A DNA stretch of 40,101 nt, taken from Cyanobacteria bacterium SBLK (GTDB lineage: Bacteria > Cyanobacteriota > Cyanobacteriia > Cyanobacteriales > Spirulinaceae). The DNA lies in contig JAGHZQ010000030.1 in NCBI GenBank assembly GCA_017746715.1, positions 1 to 40,101 on the forward strand, written 5' to 3'. The first letter of the stretch is position 1. Every line of letters starts with the position of its first letter. The notes under the pieces are model-generated. The model did not search any database. It saw nothing but the letters and a program-made list of their open reading frames with translations, and had not been told where the DNA came from. This document shows, piece by piece, positions 1 through 7,558 of the stretch. The translations under genes and the position numbers were made by a program.

Positions 1-126
1 GCGGCAAACATTTTAAGGAAAGTAGCGGCAACTTTAGGATTATGTCTTAAAGGAGTCAGTAGCGGCGCTTTGACTACGCCTGCAAGAGTCCATTTTTGGA
101 CTGCTTCCGAATCCCCGTCTCTTTAG
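1..126 (+). CDS. tnpB: C-terminal end of IS200/IS605-family TnpB (OrfB), cut by the window edge
   Basis: Frame 1 is open from the first base to a TAG at 124-126. The 41 residues begin AANILRKVAATLGL and end SESPSL. The N-(I/L)-L-(R/K)-K-V stretch is what follows the zinc finger and last catalytic Asp in TnpB proteins, and ESPSL is a common TnpB C-terminus in cyanobacteria. TnpB is an RNA-guided nuclease carried by these insertion sequences. The catalytic residues and zinc finger lie to the left of the window, so it cannot be said whether the gene is intact. The hairpin typical of an IS200/IS605 right end starts within the last codons, which strengthens the call. Family assignment is by recall of motifs. 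Confidence 0.72.
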   Translation, partial: AANILRKVAATLGLCLKGVSSGALTTPARVHFWTASESPSL

Positions 127-141
127 AGCGGGGAGGGTCAA
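113..141 (+). mobile_element. Right-end hairpin of an IS200/IS605-family element
   Basis: CCCCGTCTC (113-121), loop TTTA and GAGCGGGG (126-133) form a stem with one bulged base, followed by AGGGTCAA. Subterminal hairpins that overlap the tnpB stop codon and end near TCAA are characteristic of IS200/IS605 right ends in cyanobacteria. The element boundary is probably about 140-141. The rest of the element is outside the window. Confidence 0.6.
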
Positions 142-280
142 TCACCCGCAAGCGAATTTCATTCTCTTTCATAATCATCCCAACGTTAGAAATTAGGTCG
201 CAGAAGGGTACGAGCATTGCACCCCTATTGGAAAATGGCATTAAACTAAAGTATCGATCTACCGATGCAGACTCCCCAAC

Positions 281-1672
281 ATGGAAAAAAGACGGATTGC
301 CGATATTCTCCGCAACGGACAGCCAGAAGAAACCGTAACCGTAGAAGGCTGGGTCAGAACCAAGCGAGAACTCAAAGAATTTGCCTTTATGGAAGTGAAT
401 GACGGCTCCTTTTTGGCAAACCTGCAAGTCATTATTAACAAAGACTTTCCCGATTATGATGTTCTCCTCAAACAGATTAACATCGGGGCAGCCGTGAAAG
501 CCTCCGGGACGTTGGTGGAATCCCAAGGAAAAGGTCAGCGCATCGAACTCCAACCCGATACCGTTGAAATTATCGGCGATAGCGATCCCGAAACCTACCC
601 CCTACAGAAAAAACGTCACTCCTTTGAATTTTTACGAACCATCGGTCATCTGCGATCGCGCACTAACACCCTCGGCGCCGTGTTTCGCGTCCGCAATGCC
701 ACCTCTAACGCCATTCATCGTTTTTTCCAAGATAAAGGCTTCTTGTGGATTCACACCCCCCTCATCACCACCAACGATTGCGAAGGCGCGGGAGAACTCT
801 TTTCTGTCACCAGTTTGCCCCTCGAAAAAATTCCCCAAACCCAAGAAGGTAAAGTCGATTACGAACGGGACTTTTTTGGCAAACCCGCCTATCTCACGGT
901 AAGCGGTCAACTCGAAGCCGAAGTCATGGCTTTATCATTTTCCAACGTTTACACCTTCGGACCCACCTTCCGCGCCGAAAACTCCAATACCTCCCGCCAT
1001 TTAGCCGAATTTTGGATGGTGGAACCAGAAATGGCCTTTTGCAACCTGCAAGGCAATATGGACTTAGCCGAAGAATTTCTCAAATTTATCTTTAAATACG
1101 TCCTCGATACCTGTCCCGAGGATATGGAATTTTTTAACAAGCGCATCGATAAATCCGTCTTGGAAACCGCCCAGAATATTATCAATAACCAATTTGAACG
1201 CATTACCTACACTGAAGCCGTTGCCTTGCTAGAGAAAAGCGATCGCAAGTTTGAATATCCCGTAAAATGGGGCTTAGACCTGCAATCGGAACACGAACGC
1301 TACCTCTCCGAAGAAGTCTTCCAAAAGCCCGCGATCGTCACGGATTATCCGGTGGGAATTAAAGCCTTTTACATGCGCTTGAACGATGACGAAAAAACTG
1401 TCGCCGCGATGGATGTCCTCGCCCCTAAAATCGGGGAAATTATCGGCGGATCTCAGAGAGAAGAACGCTTGGATGTTTTGGAAAGACGCATCCAAGAAGC
1501 CGAGATGCCCCTTGAGGAACTCTGGTGGTATCGGGATTTACGCCGTTACGGCACCGTGCCTCACGCCGGATTTGGCTTGGGATTCGAGCGCGTGGTTCAA
1601 TTCATGACGGGCATGGGCAATATTCGCGATGTCATTCCCTTTCCCCGTACCCCCCTTAACGCCGAATTTTAA
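281..1672 (+). CDS. asnS: Asparagine--tRNA ligase
   Basis: This 463-residue class II aminoacyl-tRNA synthetase charges tRNA-Asn with asparagine in the cytoplasm. The first ~115 residues form the OB-fold anticodon-binding domain ([19 protein letters not shown]). The catalytic domain follows, with motif 2 ([20 protein letters not shown]) and motif 3 near the C-terminus ([14 protein letters not shown]). GAGELF and the ending [10 protein letters not shown] are typical of AsnRS rather than AspRS, and the length is normal. The ATG at 281 lacks a strong Shine-Dalgarno sequence but the N-terminus [10 protein letters not shown] matches the family. A weak promoter may be TTGCAC (217-222) with TAAACT (242-247). 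The gene stands alone: an IS end lies upstream and a palindromic repeat directly downstream. Confidence 0.97.
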   Translation: MEKRRIADILRNGQPEETVTVEGWVRTKRELKEFAFMEVNDGSFLANLQVIINKDFPDYDVLLKQINIGAAVKASGTLVESQGKGQRIELQPDTVEIIGDSDPETYPLQKKRHSFEFLRTIGHLRSRTNTLGAVFRVRNATSNAIHRFFQDKGFLWIHTPLITTNDCEGAGELFSVTSLPLEKIPQTQEGKVDYERDFFGKPAYLTVSGQLEAEVMALSFSNVYTFGPTFRAENSNTSRHLAEFWMVEPEMAFCNLQGNMDLAEEFLKFIFKYVLDTCPEDMEFFNKRIDKSVLETAQNIINNQFERITYTEAVALLEKSDRKFEYPVKWGLDLQSEHERYLSEEVFQKPAIVTDYPVGIKAFYMRLNDDEKTVAAMDVLAPKIGEIIGGSQREERLDVLERRIQEAEMPLEELWWYRDLRRYGTVPHAGFGLGFERVVQFMTGMGNIRDVIPFPRTPLNAEF

Positions 1673-1675
1673 TCG

Positions 1676-1703
1676 GTAGGGACATCCCATGGGACGTCCC
1701 TCC
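1676..1703. repeat. Dispersed palindrome, GTAGGGAC family, copy 1
   Basis: GTAGGGACATCCC is followed by GGGACGTCCC, giving an imperfect palindrome just after the asnS stop. Related palindromes with GTAGGGAC and GTCCCTAC ends occur at 9569-9596 and 26248-26275, so this is a small dispersed family. Here it may also act as a terminator-like stem for asnS. Confidence 0.6.
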
Positions 1704-1808
1704 GAAATCAAACGGTCAGTCTGGCGTTGAAAATGCTAATGTGGCAGAAGAGATAAAGTTCGACTATTCTTTGCTTCCCTAAATTTTCAGAGTTAAGGAT
1801 GTTCCGTT

Positions 1809-3812
1809 ATGCTGGTCTGTCCCGAATGTCAATTTGAAAATCCTGTAGCCCATAAATTCTGTCAGCGTTGCGGGACTTCTTTGATTGAAAAAGAATGTCA
1901 CGCATGCGGGGCGACGGTGAGTTTCCAAGAGGAAAATTGCCCCGAGTGCGGTGCATTTGTTGCCAGTGGTTGGTTGGCGTTAATTTTCCCAGACGGCGAT
2001 CGCACTGCCGAAAAAACGACACAACTCCCAGTCAAACCAGCAGTTAAACCAGGCGGCACCACCCAAATTGCAGCCGATCCGGAAACCCATGCACAATCTT
2101 CCGACTCTGAAGATGACCTCGAACAAATTACCCTCACTCAAGCGGAACCTCTCGATTCTGACGAACGCTATCAACGGCGCTCGGGTCTGCCAGTATCAGA
2201 AGCAAACGAGGCGATCTCTCAATTGCGAGTTTGGGATGGACGACCCTTACAAAAAACCTATCTCGAGCGGCTGCTCGAGGGACAAAAATCCAATATAGAA
2301 GAATTTGAGGAAGCAGAAGCGGCCTATCCAGATTCTAATATTCAATTTTGGCAGCAATTGGGGGTGTCGCCACCAGCAATCCCTTATTTGGTTTTACAGG
2401 AATCTCTCTATCCCGTCATCCCCAACCTGCAAGATACATGGATGCTCGAGGATAAAACTGTCGTTCTGCTCGAAGATCGTTCGGACTGGGAATCCCTGCC
2501 AGAATTGTGGGGAAATTCCGAAACCCATTTATCGCAATTGCTCTTTTGGCTGAATGAAATGGCGAAACTCTGGGAAGAATTAGCGATAGTACAATGCTGT
2601 CAGAGTTTGCTAGAAGAAGATAATTTGCGCGTTGACGAGGATTTAACCCTGTGCTTGCGACAACTTTACCCCGATCGCCCAGAAGGTTCTCCCGATTTGG
2701 CCGAGTTGGGCAATATTTGGAAACGCTTGTTTAGCAAGTCGGGACGCACCCTCTACGGATCGATCTCCGAACTGATTTCGGCAGTTTGCAACGGAGAATG
2801 CGCTTCCTCCGAAGAGTTGCAATCGCGCCTGCAAAACCTCGCCCGCCAACAGGAGTCCCCCACCTCCCCCGAAGAAAGCGACACCCCAGAAACTGCCGGA
2901 GAAGAGCCGATTTCAGAAGATACGGAAAAAATGGTCTATCGCGGCATGGCAGACGATATGCCTACTGTAGTCTTACCCATGCAGTTGTTGAGTTTAACTG
3001 ATGGCGGGCTGACGGATATCGGCCGCCAACGCGATCACAACGAGGATCACTTTGGCCTTGAAACTCACGTCACCAAGCAAGAAAATGCGCTCGGAAAAAC
3101 CGTGCGCGGGCGAGGAATTTACATTGTCTGCGATGGCATGGGAGGCCATGCGGCGGGAGAAGTTGCCAGCGCGATGGCGGTGGAAACCCTCCAGCATTAT
3201 TTTAAAATCAACTGGAGCGACCCCGATCGACTCCCCGACGAAGGGACTATCGTAGAGGGGATTCTGACGACCAATGAAAAAATTTACAATGTCAACTTGC
3301 AAAATTCCCGCTCGGGCAGCGGTCGCATGGGGACGACCCTCGTGATGCTGTTGGTACAGGATACCAATATCGCGATCGCCCACGTGGGAGATTCTCGCAT
3401 TTACGGCGTGACCCGCAAGCGAGGCATCGAACAACTCACCCTCGATCACGAGGTGGGACAGCGGGAAATTTTACGGGGAGTCGATCGCGAAGATGCCTAT
3501 GCCCGTCCCGATGCCTACCAACTCACTCAAGCCCTCGGCCCGAGGGATAATGAGTTTGTCAAACCCGACGTGCAATATCTGGAACTCAATGAAGATACTC
3601 TGTTATTACTCTGTTCTGATGGCTTATCCGATGGAGAACTCCTCGAACAACACTACGAAAAATATCTCACGCCTCTCATTTCTTCCAAGGCGAATTTAGA
3701 CCAAGGGTTGATTGAGTTAATCGATTTTGCCAATGAGTATAACGGTCACGATAATATTACCGGCTTGATCGTGCGGATCAAAATGCGCCCCAATGCCGAT
3801 CGCCTATTTTAA
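1809..3812 (+). CDS. PP2C-type Ser/Thr protein phosphatase with N-terminal double zinc ribbon
   Basis: The 667-residue protein starts with two CxxC-CxxC zinc ribbons (CPECQFENP, FCQRCG, CHACGA, CPECGA; residues 4-47). An acidic, low-complexity middle region follows, then a PP2C (PPM) phosphatase domain from about residue 398 to 660. Its metal-binding motifs are visible: RDHNEDHFG, CDGMGGH (Asp442), CSDGLSD (Asp604) and GHDNITG (Asp648). Such metal-dependent phosphatases remove phosphate from Ser/Thr residues in the cytosol. The ATG at 1809 has an AAGGA about 10 bases upstream. An FHA-kinase gene lies two genes downstream on the same strand, suggesting an antagonistic pair. The function of the zinc ribbons is not known; they may recruit partners. 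Confidence 0.9.
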   Translation: MLVCPECQFENPVAHKFCQRCGTSLIEKECHACGATVSFQEENCPECGAFVASGWLALIFPDGDRTAEKTTQLPVKPAVKPGGTTQIAADPETHAQSSDSEDDLEQITLTQAEPLDSDERYQRRSGLPVSEANEAISQLRVWDGRPLQKTYLERLLEGQKSNIEEFEEAEAAYPDSNIQFWQQLGVSPPAIPYLVLQESLYPVIPNLQDTWMLEDKTVVLLEDRSDWESLPELWGNSETHLSQLLFWLNEMAKLWEELAIVQCCQSLLEEDNLRVDEDLTLCLRQLYPDRPEGSPDLAELGNIWKRLFSKSGRTLYGSISELISAVCNGECASSEELQSRLQNLARQQESPTSPEESDTPETAGEEPISEDTEKMVYRGMADDMPTVVLPMQLLSLTDGGLTDIGRQRDHNEDHFGLETHVTKQENALGKTVRGRGIYIVCDGMGGHAAGEVASAMAVETLQHYFKINWSDPDRLPDEGTIVEGILTTNEKIYNVNLQNSRSGSGRMGTTLVMLLVQDTNIAIAHVGDSRIYGVTRKRGIEQLTLDHEVGQREILRGVDREDAYARPDAYQLTQALGPRDNEFVKPDVQYLELNEDTLLLLCSDGLSDGELLEQHYEKYLTPLISSKANLDQGLIELIDFANEYNGHDNITGLIVRIKMRPNADRLF

Positions 3813-3917
3813 CAGCGATCGCTTTTCATTCGCTTTTTAGCGATCTTTGTTATGGTAAATTGACCCCATGCAGACACAAAGCTACTCTTGAAATGAGTAA
3901 TCGAACAACTTATTTCT

Positions 3918-3922
3918 GGAGG
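3918..3922 (+). promoter_or_regulatory. Ribosome binding site that fixes a GTG start
   Basis: GGAGG lies 9 bases before a GTG at 3932. The only nearby ATG, at 3925, is followed at once by a stop (ATG AGT AG), so the GTG is the start of the secreted thiaminase-like protein. Confidence 0.65.
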
Positions 3923-3931
3923 AGATGAGTA

Positions 3932-5332
3932 GTGATTGATAAATTTATCAAGTTTGTTACGATTCTAGCTTTATCCTTAACGGTCAGTCTTTCAGCGATG
4001 GGAGTTGCATCCGCTCAATCGTTAAAAGTGGGTTTGTATCCTTATGTTCCTCGGATCGAGCAGTTTAAAACAGCGCTGATCGAGGCTTGGCAGGAGGTTT
4101 CGGATATCCCGCTAGATTTTTCTGCCACGTGTAACTCGGACTTTAGCAATTCACCTTGTTGGGATGGAGGTTATAGTCAGGAAAATTCCCCCGACCGTTT
4201 CAATCTTGATGTTTTTGTTTTTGATGCCTTATTTTTTGACGAATACAAAAGTGCGGGGCAGCTTACACCCATGAGTGCAGGGGAAATTGAAGGGCGGGAC
4301 GATTTTGTCGATTATGCGAAGGAGGGAGTGAAAGTAGGAGAAACCTATTATGCAATACCTCAGCTTGGTTGTGCCAATATTTTGTTCTATGATGCAAGCG
4401 ATTACGAGCTTGCCAGTGCCACCAATCTCACTGACATTGAATCTGCTTTAGGGACATGTACTTATACCAGCGAAATTCCACCCGATCGCCGGGGATTGAC
4501 GATAAATATGTCTGGCGGTACAACCAACGCCGCGCTATATTTAGATACCGTTCACAGTCTGAATGGTACGTACCCCTTTCCCTTACCTTGGGATGAATTG
4601 GAACTCGACCCCGAAGCAATCGACAATATGCGCGAGTTGCTGACCATGGCCAGTTACGAAAATGCAACGGATAGCGAGAAGCCTAAAATTGGGTCTTACG
4701 AGCGTGCGGAATGGTTTAGCAATGGTTGGGGACGCGCTACGATCGGCTATACCGAATCCATGTCGGTTATGAGCCAAGGCACGCGCGATAACCTTGATTT
4801 TAAGGTTATGCCTCTATCTAGGGTGGATGAATCTTATCCAGCTGTTTTCTATGCTGATGTCATTGCAGTGAATCCAAATACCCAAAATCGAGATTTAGCG
4901 GTTCAACTTGCTAATGTTATGGCAGCTTCCGACACGATCGTTAACAGCTTTAAGGCTGAAGGCGGCGAACCGCCTCAATATCTCATGGCAACTCGTCCTA
5001 GCGTATTTGACGCACTCGGTCTAGAGGATCCAATTTATGACAAGATGTTCGCGCTTGTGGAAGACAACGATCCGATTATGTTTAAGCTGAACTCAGACTC
5101 TCGGGAATGGTTGGATGCAATGAAAGGAACGATTCAAGAGGCGGCGCGGGAAGATTATGTTTGTGGATGCGATTATTCTGCCATCCAACCCATTTTTAAT
5201 AATACCGATGCTCCTCTGATTTGTAATGAGACGTGCAGCCCCTACGGCGGTTGGAATGGTCAGTGGACGAACGACTACCCGGCCGCACGAGAAGGCTCTG
5301 TCTGCGGTTGCCATACCTGCGCTGTCAACTAA
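3932..5332 (+). CDS. Secreted thiaminase I-like protein (periplasmic-binding-protein fold) with Cys-rich tail
   Basis: The 466-residue protein begins with a signal peptide (hydrophobic core from about residue 9, cleavage probably after VASAQ). The body resembles bacterial thiaminase I (thiamine pyridinylase), which splits thiamine by exchanging its thiazole for another base. Cys147 in IPQLGCANILFY and Glu275 in GYTESMSVM are 128 residues apart, the same spacing as catalytic Cys113 and Glu241 of the Paenibacillus enzyme. Asp98, Tyr256 and Tyr273 also fall where I recall active-site residues. The last ~60 residues carry seven cysteines (VCGC, LIC, ETC, VCGCHTC), an extension beyond the usual ~400-residue enzyme. 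GTG start with strong GGAGG. It lies between a PP2C phosphatase and an FHA kinase gene. I saw no TPP riboswitch upstream. It could instead be a non-catalytic thiamine-binding relative. Confidence 0.75.
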   Translation: MIDKFIKFVTILALSLTVSLSAMGVASAQSLKVGLYPYVPRIEQFKTALIEAWQEVSDIPLDFSATCNSDFSNSPCWDGGYSQENSPDRFNLDVFVFDALFFDEYKSAGQLTPMSAGEIEGRDDFVDYAKEGVKVGETYYAIPQLGCANILFYDASDYELASATNLTDIESALGTCTYTSEIPPDRRGLTINMSGGTTNAALYLDTVHSLNGTYPFPLPWDELELDPEAIDNMRELLTMASYENATDSEKPKIGSYERAEWFSNGWGRATIGYTESMSVMSQGTRDNLDFKVMPLSRVDESYPAVFYADVIAVNPNTQNRDLAVQLANVMAASDTIVNSFKAEGGEPPQYLMATRPSVFDALGLEDPIYDKMFALVEDNDPIMFKLNSDSREWLDAMKGTIQEAAREDYVCGCDYSAIQPIFNNTDAPLICNETCSPYGGWNGQWTNDYPAAREGSVCGCHTCAVN

Positions 5333-5438
5333 AAACTTTTTTCTTGACATCAGAGAATGCGATCGCGTCAACTGCACTTTTTCCCGCGACCCCGATCGCG
5401 GGAATTTTTGGGTTGCGGGAGTCGCTTAAAATGAGACT

Positions 5439-6620
5439 ATGATTACTCTGACACTTCTCGATCCGAAAACCGATCGCCCTTTACGACAGTGGCATTTTCA
5501 AAATCATTCCCTCGTTCGCATCGGTCGTGCCAGCGATAACGATCTCGTTCTCGATCCCTATATCGAGGTGTCTCGCCATCATCTCGAACTGTCCCGAGAG
5601 GGCGATCGCTGGCTTGCCATCAATCGCGGTACGAATGGGACGTTTCTCAATGGGCGATCGGTTGCCCGAGGGGTTCTTGAGAATGGAGCGATCGTGCAAC
5701 TGGCAAAGGATGGACCGCGTTTGCGCGTTGAGTTGCTCGTCTCCCGCCCCCCAACGACTTGTACTCATGCCAATAATCCTCCCGATGTCCTCTTTTGCAT
5801 TCACTGCGGCGAACCTTTAGTCAAACAGGAAACGTTTGTCCGTCAATATCAGGTCTTGCAAACTTTGGGTCAAGGGGGGATGGGAACGACCTATCTCGCT
5901 TGGGATAAACGGGGAACGATATCGGGATCGCCTCAACTCCTCGTTCTCAAGGAAATGAATGGGGATATGGCGCAAATTGCCAAGGCACGGGAACTGTTCG
6001 AACGCGAGGCACGCATTTTACAAAATCTCGACCATCCCGGCATTCCCAAATATTATGATTTTTTCCTAGAGGACAATAAAAAATATTTGGCTATGGAATT
6101 GATCCACGGCCAAAATTTAGAACGACGCATCTATGAAAAAGGGACGATCCTTCCCCAACAGGCTATTGATTGGGCAATCCAAACTTGCGAAATTCTCGAC
6201 TATCTCCACAATCTCGATCCCCCTTTGGTTCACCGGGATATTAAACCGGCCAATCTGATGGTACGCCATCTCGATAAGCGCGTTGTTTTGTTAGATTTTG
6301 GGGCGGTCAAAGAAATCGGCACGCCTTTAGGGACGCGGATTGGCGCTGAAGGTTATAGCGCTCCGGAACAGGAGAGAGGGCAACCTTGTCCTCAATCCGA
6401 TCTTTACGCGATCGCGCCTACTTTAGTTTTTCTCTTAACGGGACATTCGCCGCTCAAATACTACCAACATCAAGGCGATATGTATCGCCTCGATGTCAGC
6501 AAGATTCCAACGATCGCACCGGCATTGCAACGGGTCATCACGAACGCTTCCGAACCCCCATTAAAGCAGCGCTACAAAACAGCTAAGGAGTTGGCGCGAT
6601 CGCTTGCTCTCTGTTTGTAG
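5439..6620 (+). CDS. FHA-domain Ser/Thr protein kinase
   Basis: The 393-residue protein has an N-terminal FHA phosphothreonine-binding domain (residues ~20-95; VRIGRASDNDLVLD, SRHH, NGTFLNG), a short zinc-ribbon-like stretch (CTHAN...CIHCGEPL, ~107-128), and a Hanks-type kinase domain from ~135 to the end. Visible kinase motifs are GQGGMG, the ATP-binding Lys171 (VLKEMN), HRDIKPANL with catalytic Asp267, and DFG at Asp286, followed by GYSAPEQ. There is no membrane segment, so it is a soluble kinase. FHA domains dock phosphorylated partners, often autophosphorylated kinase. With the upstream PP2C gene it could form a reversible phospho-switch; that pairing is inferred from proximity. Confidence 0.93.
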   Translation: MITLTLLDPKTDRPLRQWHFQNHSLVRIGRASDNDLVLDPYIEVSRHHLELSREGDRWLAINRGTNGTFLNGRSVARGVLENGAIVQLAKDGPRLRVELLVSRPPTTCTHANNPPDVLFCIHCGEPLVKQETFVRQYQVLQTLGQGGMGTTYLAWDKRGTISGSPQLLVLKEMNGDMAQIAKARELFEREARILQNLDHPGIPKYYDFFLEDNKKYLAMELIHGQNLERRIYEKGTILPQQAIDWAIQTCEILDYLHNLDPPLVHRDIKPANLMVRHLDKRVVLLDFGAVKEIGTPLGTRIGAEGYSAPEQERGQPCPQSDLYAIAPTLVFLLTGHSPLKYYQHQGDMYRLDVSKIPTIAPALQRVITNASEPPLKQRYKTAKELARSLALCL

Positions 6621-6690
6621 TTCCAAGAAGAGATTCCTCAAGAAATTGTCAATCTTCAAGCGTCCGCAAACTTAACTCTTTCACCCTTAC

Positions 6691-6767
6691 AAATTTACTG
6701 TTATGCAAATTTACTGTTATGCAAATTTACTGTTATGCAAATTTACTGTTATGCAAATTTACTGTTA
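6691..6767. repeat. 16-bp tandem repeat, nearly five copies
   Basis: The unit AAATTTACTGTTATGC occurs four times in perfect tandem (6691, 6707, 6723, 6739), with a fifth partial copy from 6755 to 6767. It lies in the 332-base gap between the FHA kinase (+) and the DUF4327-like gene (minus), whose 3' ends face each other. There are no spacers, so it is not a CRISPR. I see no gene in the rest of 6621-6952. Confidence 0.9.
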
Positions 6768-6952
6768 CAAAACTTCATCCTTGCCAAACTATTTTTGCCA
6801 ATTCAAAGGGCGATCGCCCCTTGAATTGAGGCATTAAGCGAATTCATAGCACAGATGAAAAAATTGTGAAGTCATAAAAACGACCTATCGCCAGAAACCG
6901 AGATCCAAGAACTACTATCCAAGACGAGACAAGAGAATATTTGCGTTTCGGC

Positions 6953-7177
6953 TTATTCGTCTTCTTCATCCCAGGCTTCGACCACGAGTAAATCGCTAAC
7001 GGGATCTTGCAAATTGAAGCCAAAATCCAATAGTTCTTTTTTCCAATGCGTCCAATCTTTACCGTAAAGAAAGGCGATCTTCCAAATCCCATCTTCGGGT
7101 TTGAGGATTTTGGAGTTAACTAAAGACTGCACCTTGCGCTGCAACTTCACCATTGGGTGAGCAACTGTTTGAGTCAT
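6953..7177 (-). CDS. DUF4327-like small conserved cyanobacterial protein
   Basis: The 74-residue protein has no signal peptide or membrane segment. It follows the pattern I recall for DUF4327: an N-terminal MTQTV stretch, a helix ending LVNSKILK, a central Y-x(3)-W (YGKDWTHWKKELLDF), and an acidic end DLLVVEAWDEEDE. DUF4327 members are short cyanobacterial proteins of unknown function. The gene is monocistronic. The 380 bases upstream contain a 10-bp inverted repeat that may be a control site. Confidence 0.6.
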   Translation of the reverse strand: MTQTVAHPMVKLQRKVQSLVNSKILKPEDGIWKIAFLYGKDWTHWKKELLDFGFNLQDPVSDLLVVEAWDEEDE

Positions 7178-7365
7178 ATTCTTAATCGTTTGAATTCGGT
7201 TTGACTAGAAGTGGAGATTTTTTGAGGTTAATCTTTAATCCAATGGCATACTATGGGGTACACTGGCGTATTCTTGGTAAATCCTTCTATTGCACAGGAT
7301 ATTAACCACAGCTCTTTTTTAAATTCTACAGAATGTCCCACCGCAGAATGTTTATGGATTCCTCT

Positions 7366-7405
7366 TTAAAGTGTAGATGAGGGTTAGCGCGATTTTACAC
7401 TTTAA
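7366..7405. promoter_or_regulatory. 10-bp perfect inverted repeat, possible operator
   Basis: TTAAAGTGTA (7366-7375) and TACACTTTAA (7396-7405) are exact inverted copies, 20 bases apart. They lie in the 381-base gap (7178-7558) between the antiporter gene and the DUF4327-like gene, both read on the minus strand. With no T-tract it looks more like a regulator site or RNA stem than a terminator. Nothing else is recognisable in this gap. Confidence 0.4.
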
Positions 7406-7558
7406 TTTTAGTGTTGATTCGCGGTAATCTCACACCATATCTTTTTAGCGCAAGCGAGTGTACTTTGGCAAGTTTTTTTCGCAAAAAATCTGGAAATTCT
7501 GACAAATTAAAGAAAAATTTAATATTTGCGAAGAGATGTGGGGGAAATCTTACTGCTT

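Noticed and set aside
74..553. Long minus-strand frame opposite the start of asnS
   Set aside because: It is a shadow of the well-supported asnS gene and has no family resemblance or ribosome site.
2994..3449. 151-codon minus-strand frame inside the PP2C gene
   Set aside because: Antisense to the conserved phosphatase domain, which explains the open frame.
3813..3931. TPP riboswitch before the thiaminase-like gene
   Set aside because: I looked for the conserved CTGAGA and the other THI-box core sequences and found none.
6691..6767. CRISPR array
   Set aside because: The repeats are contiguous with no spacers.
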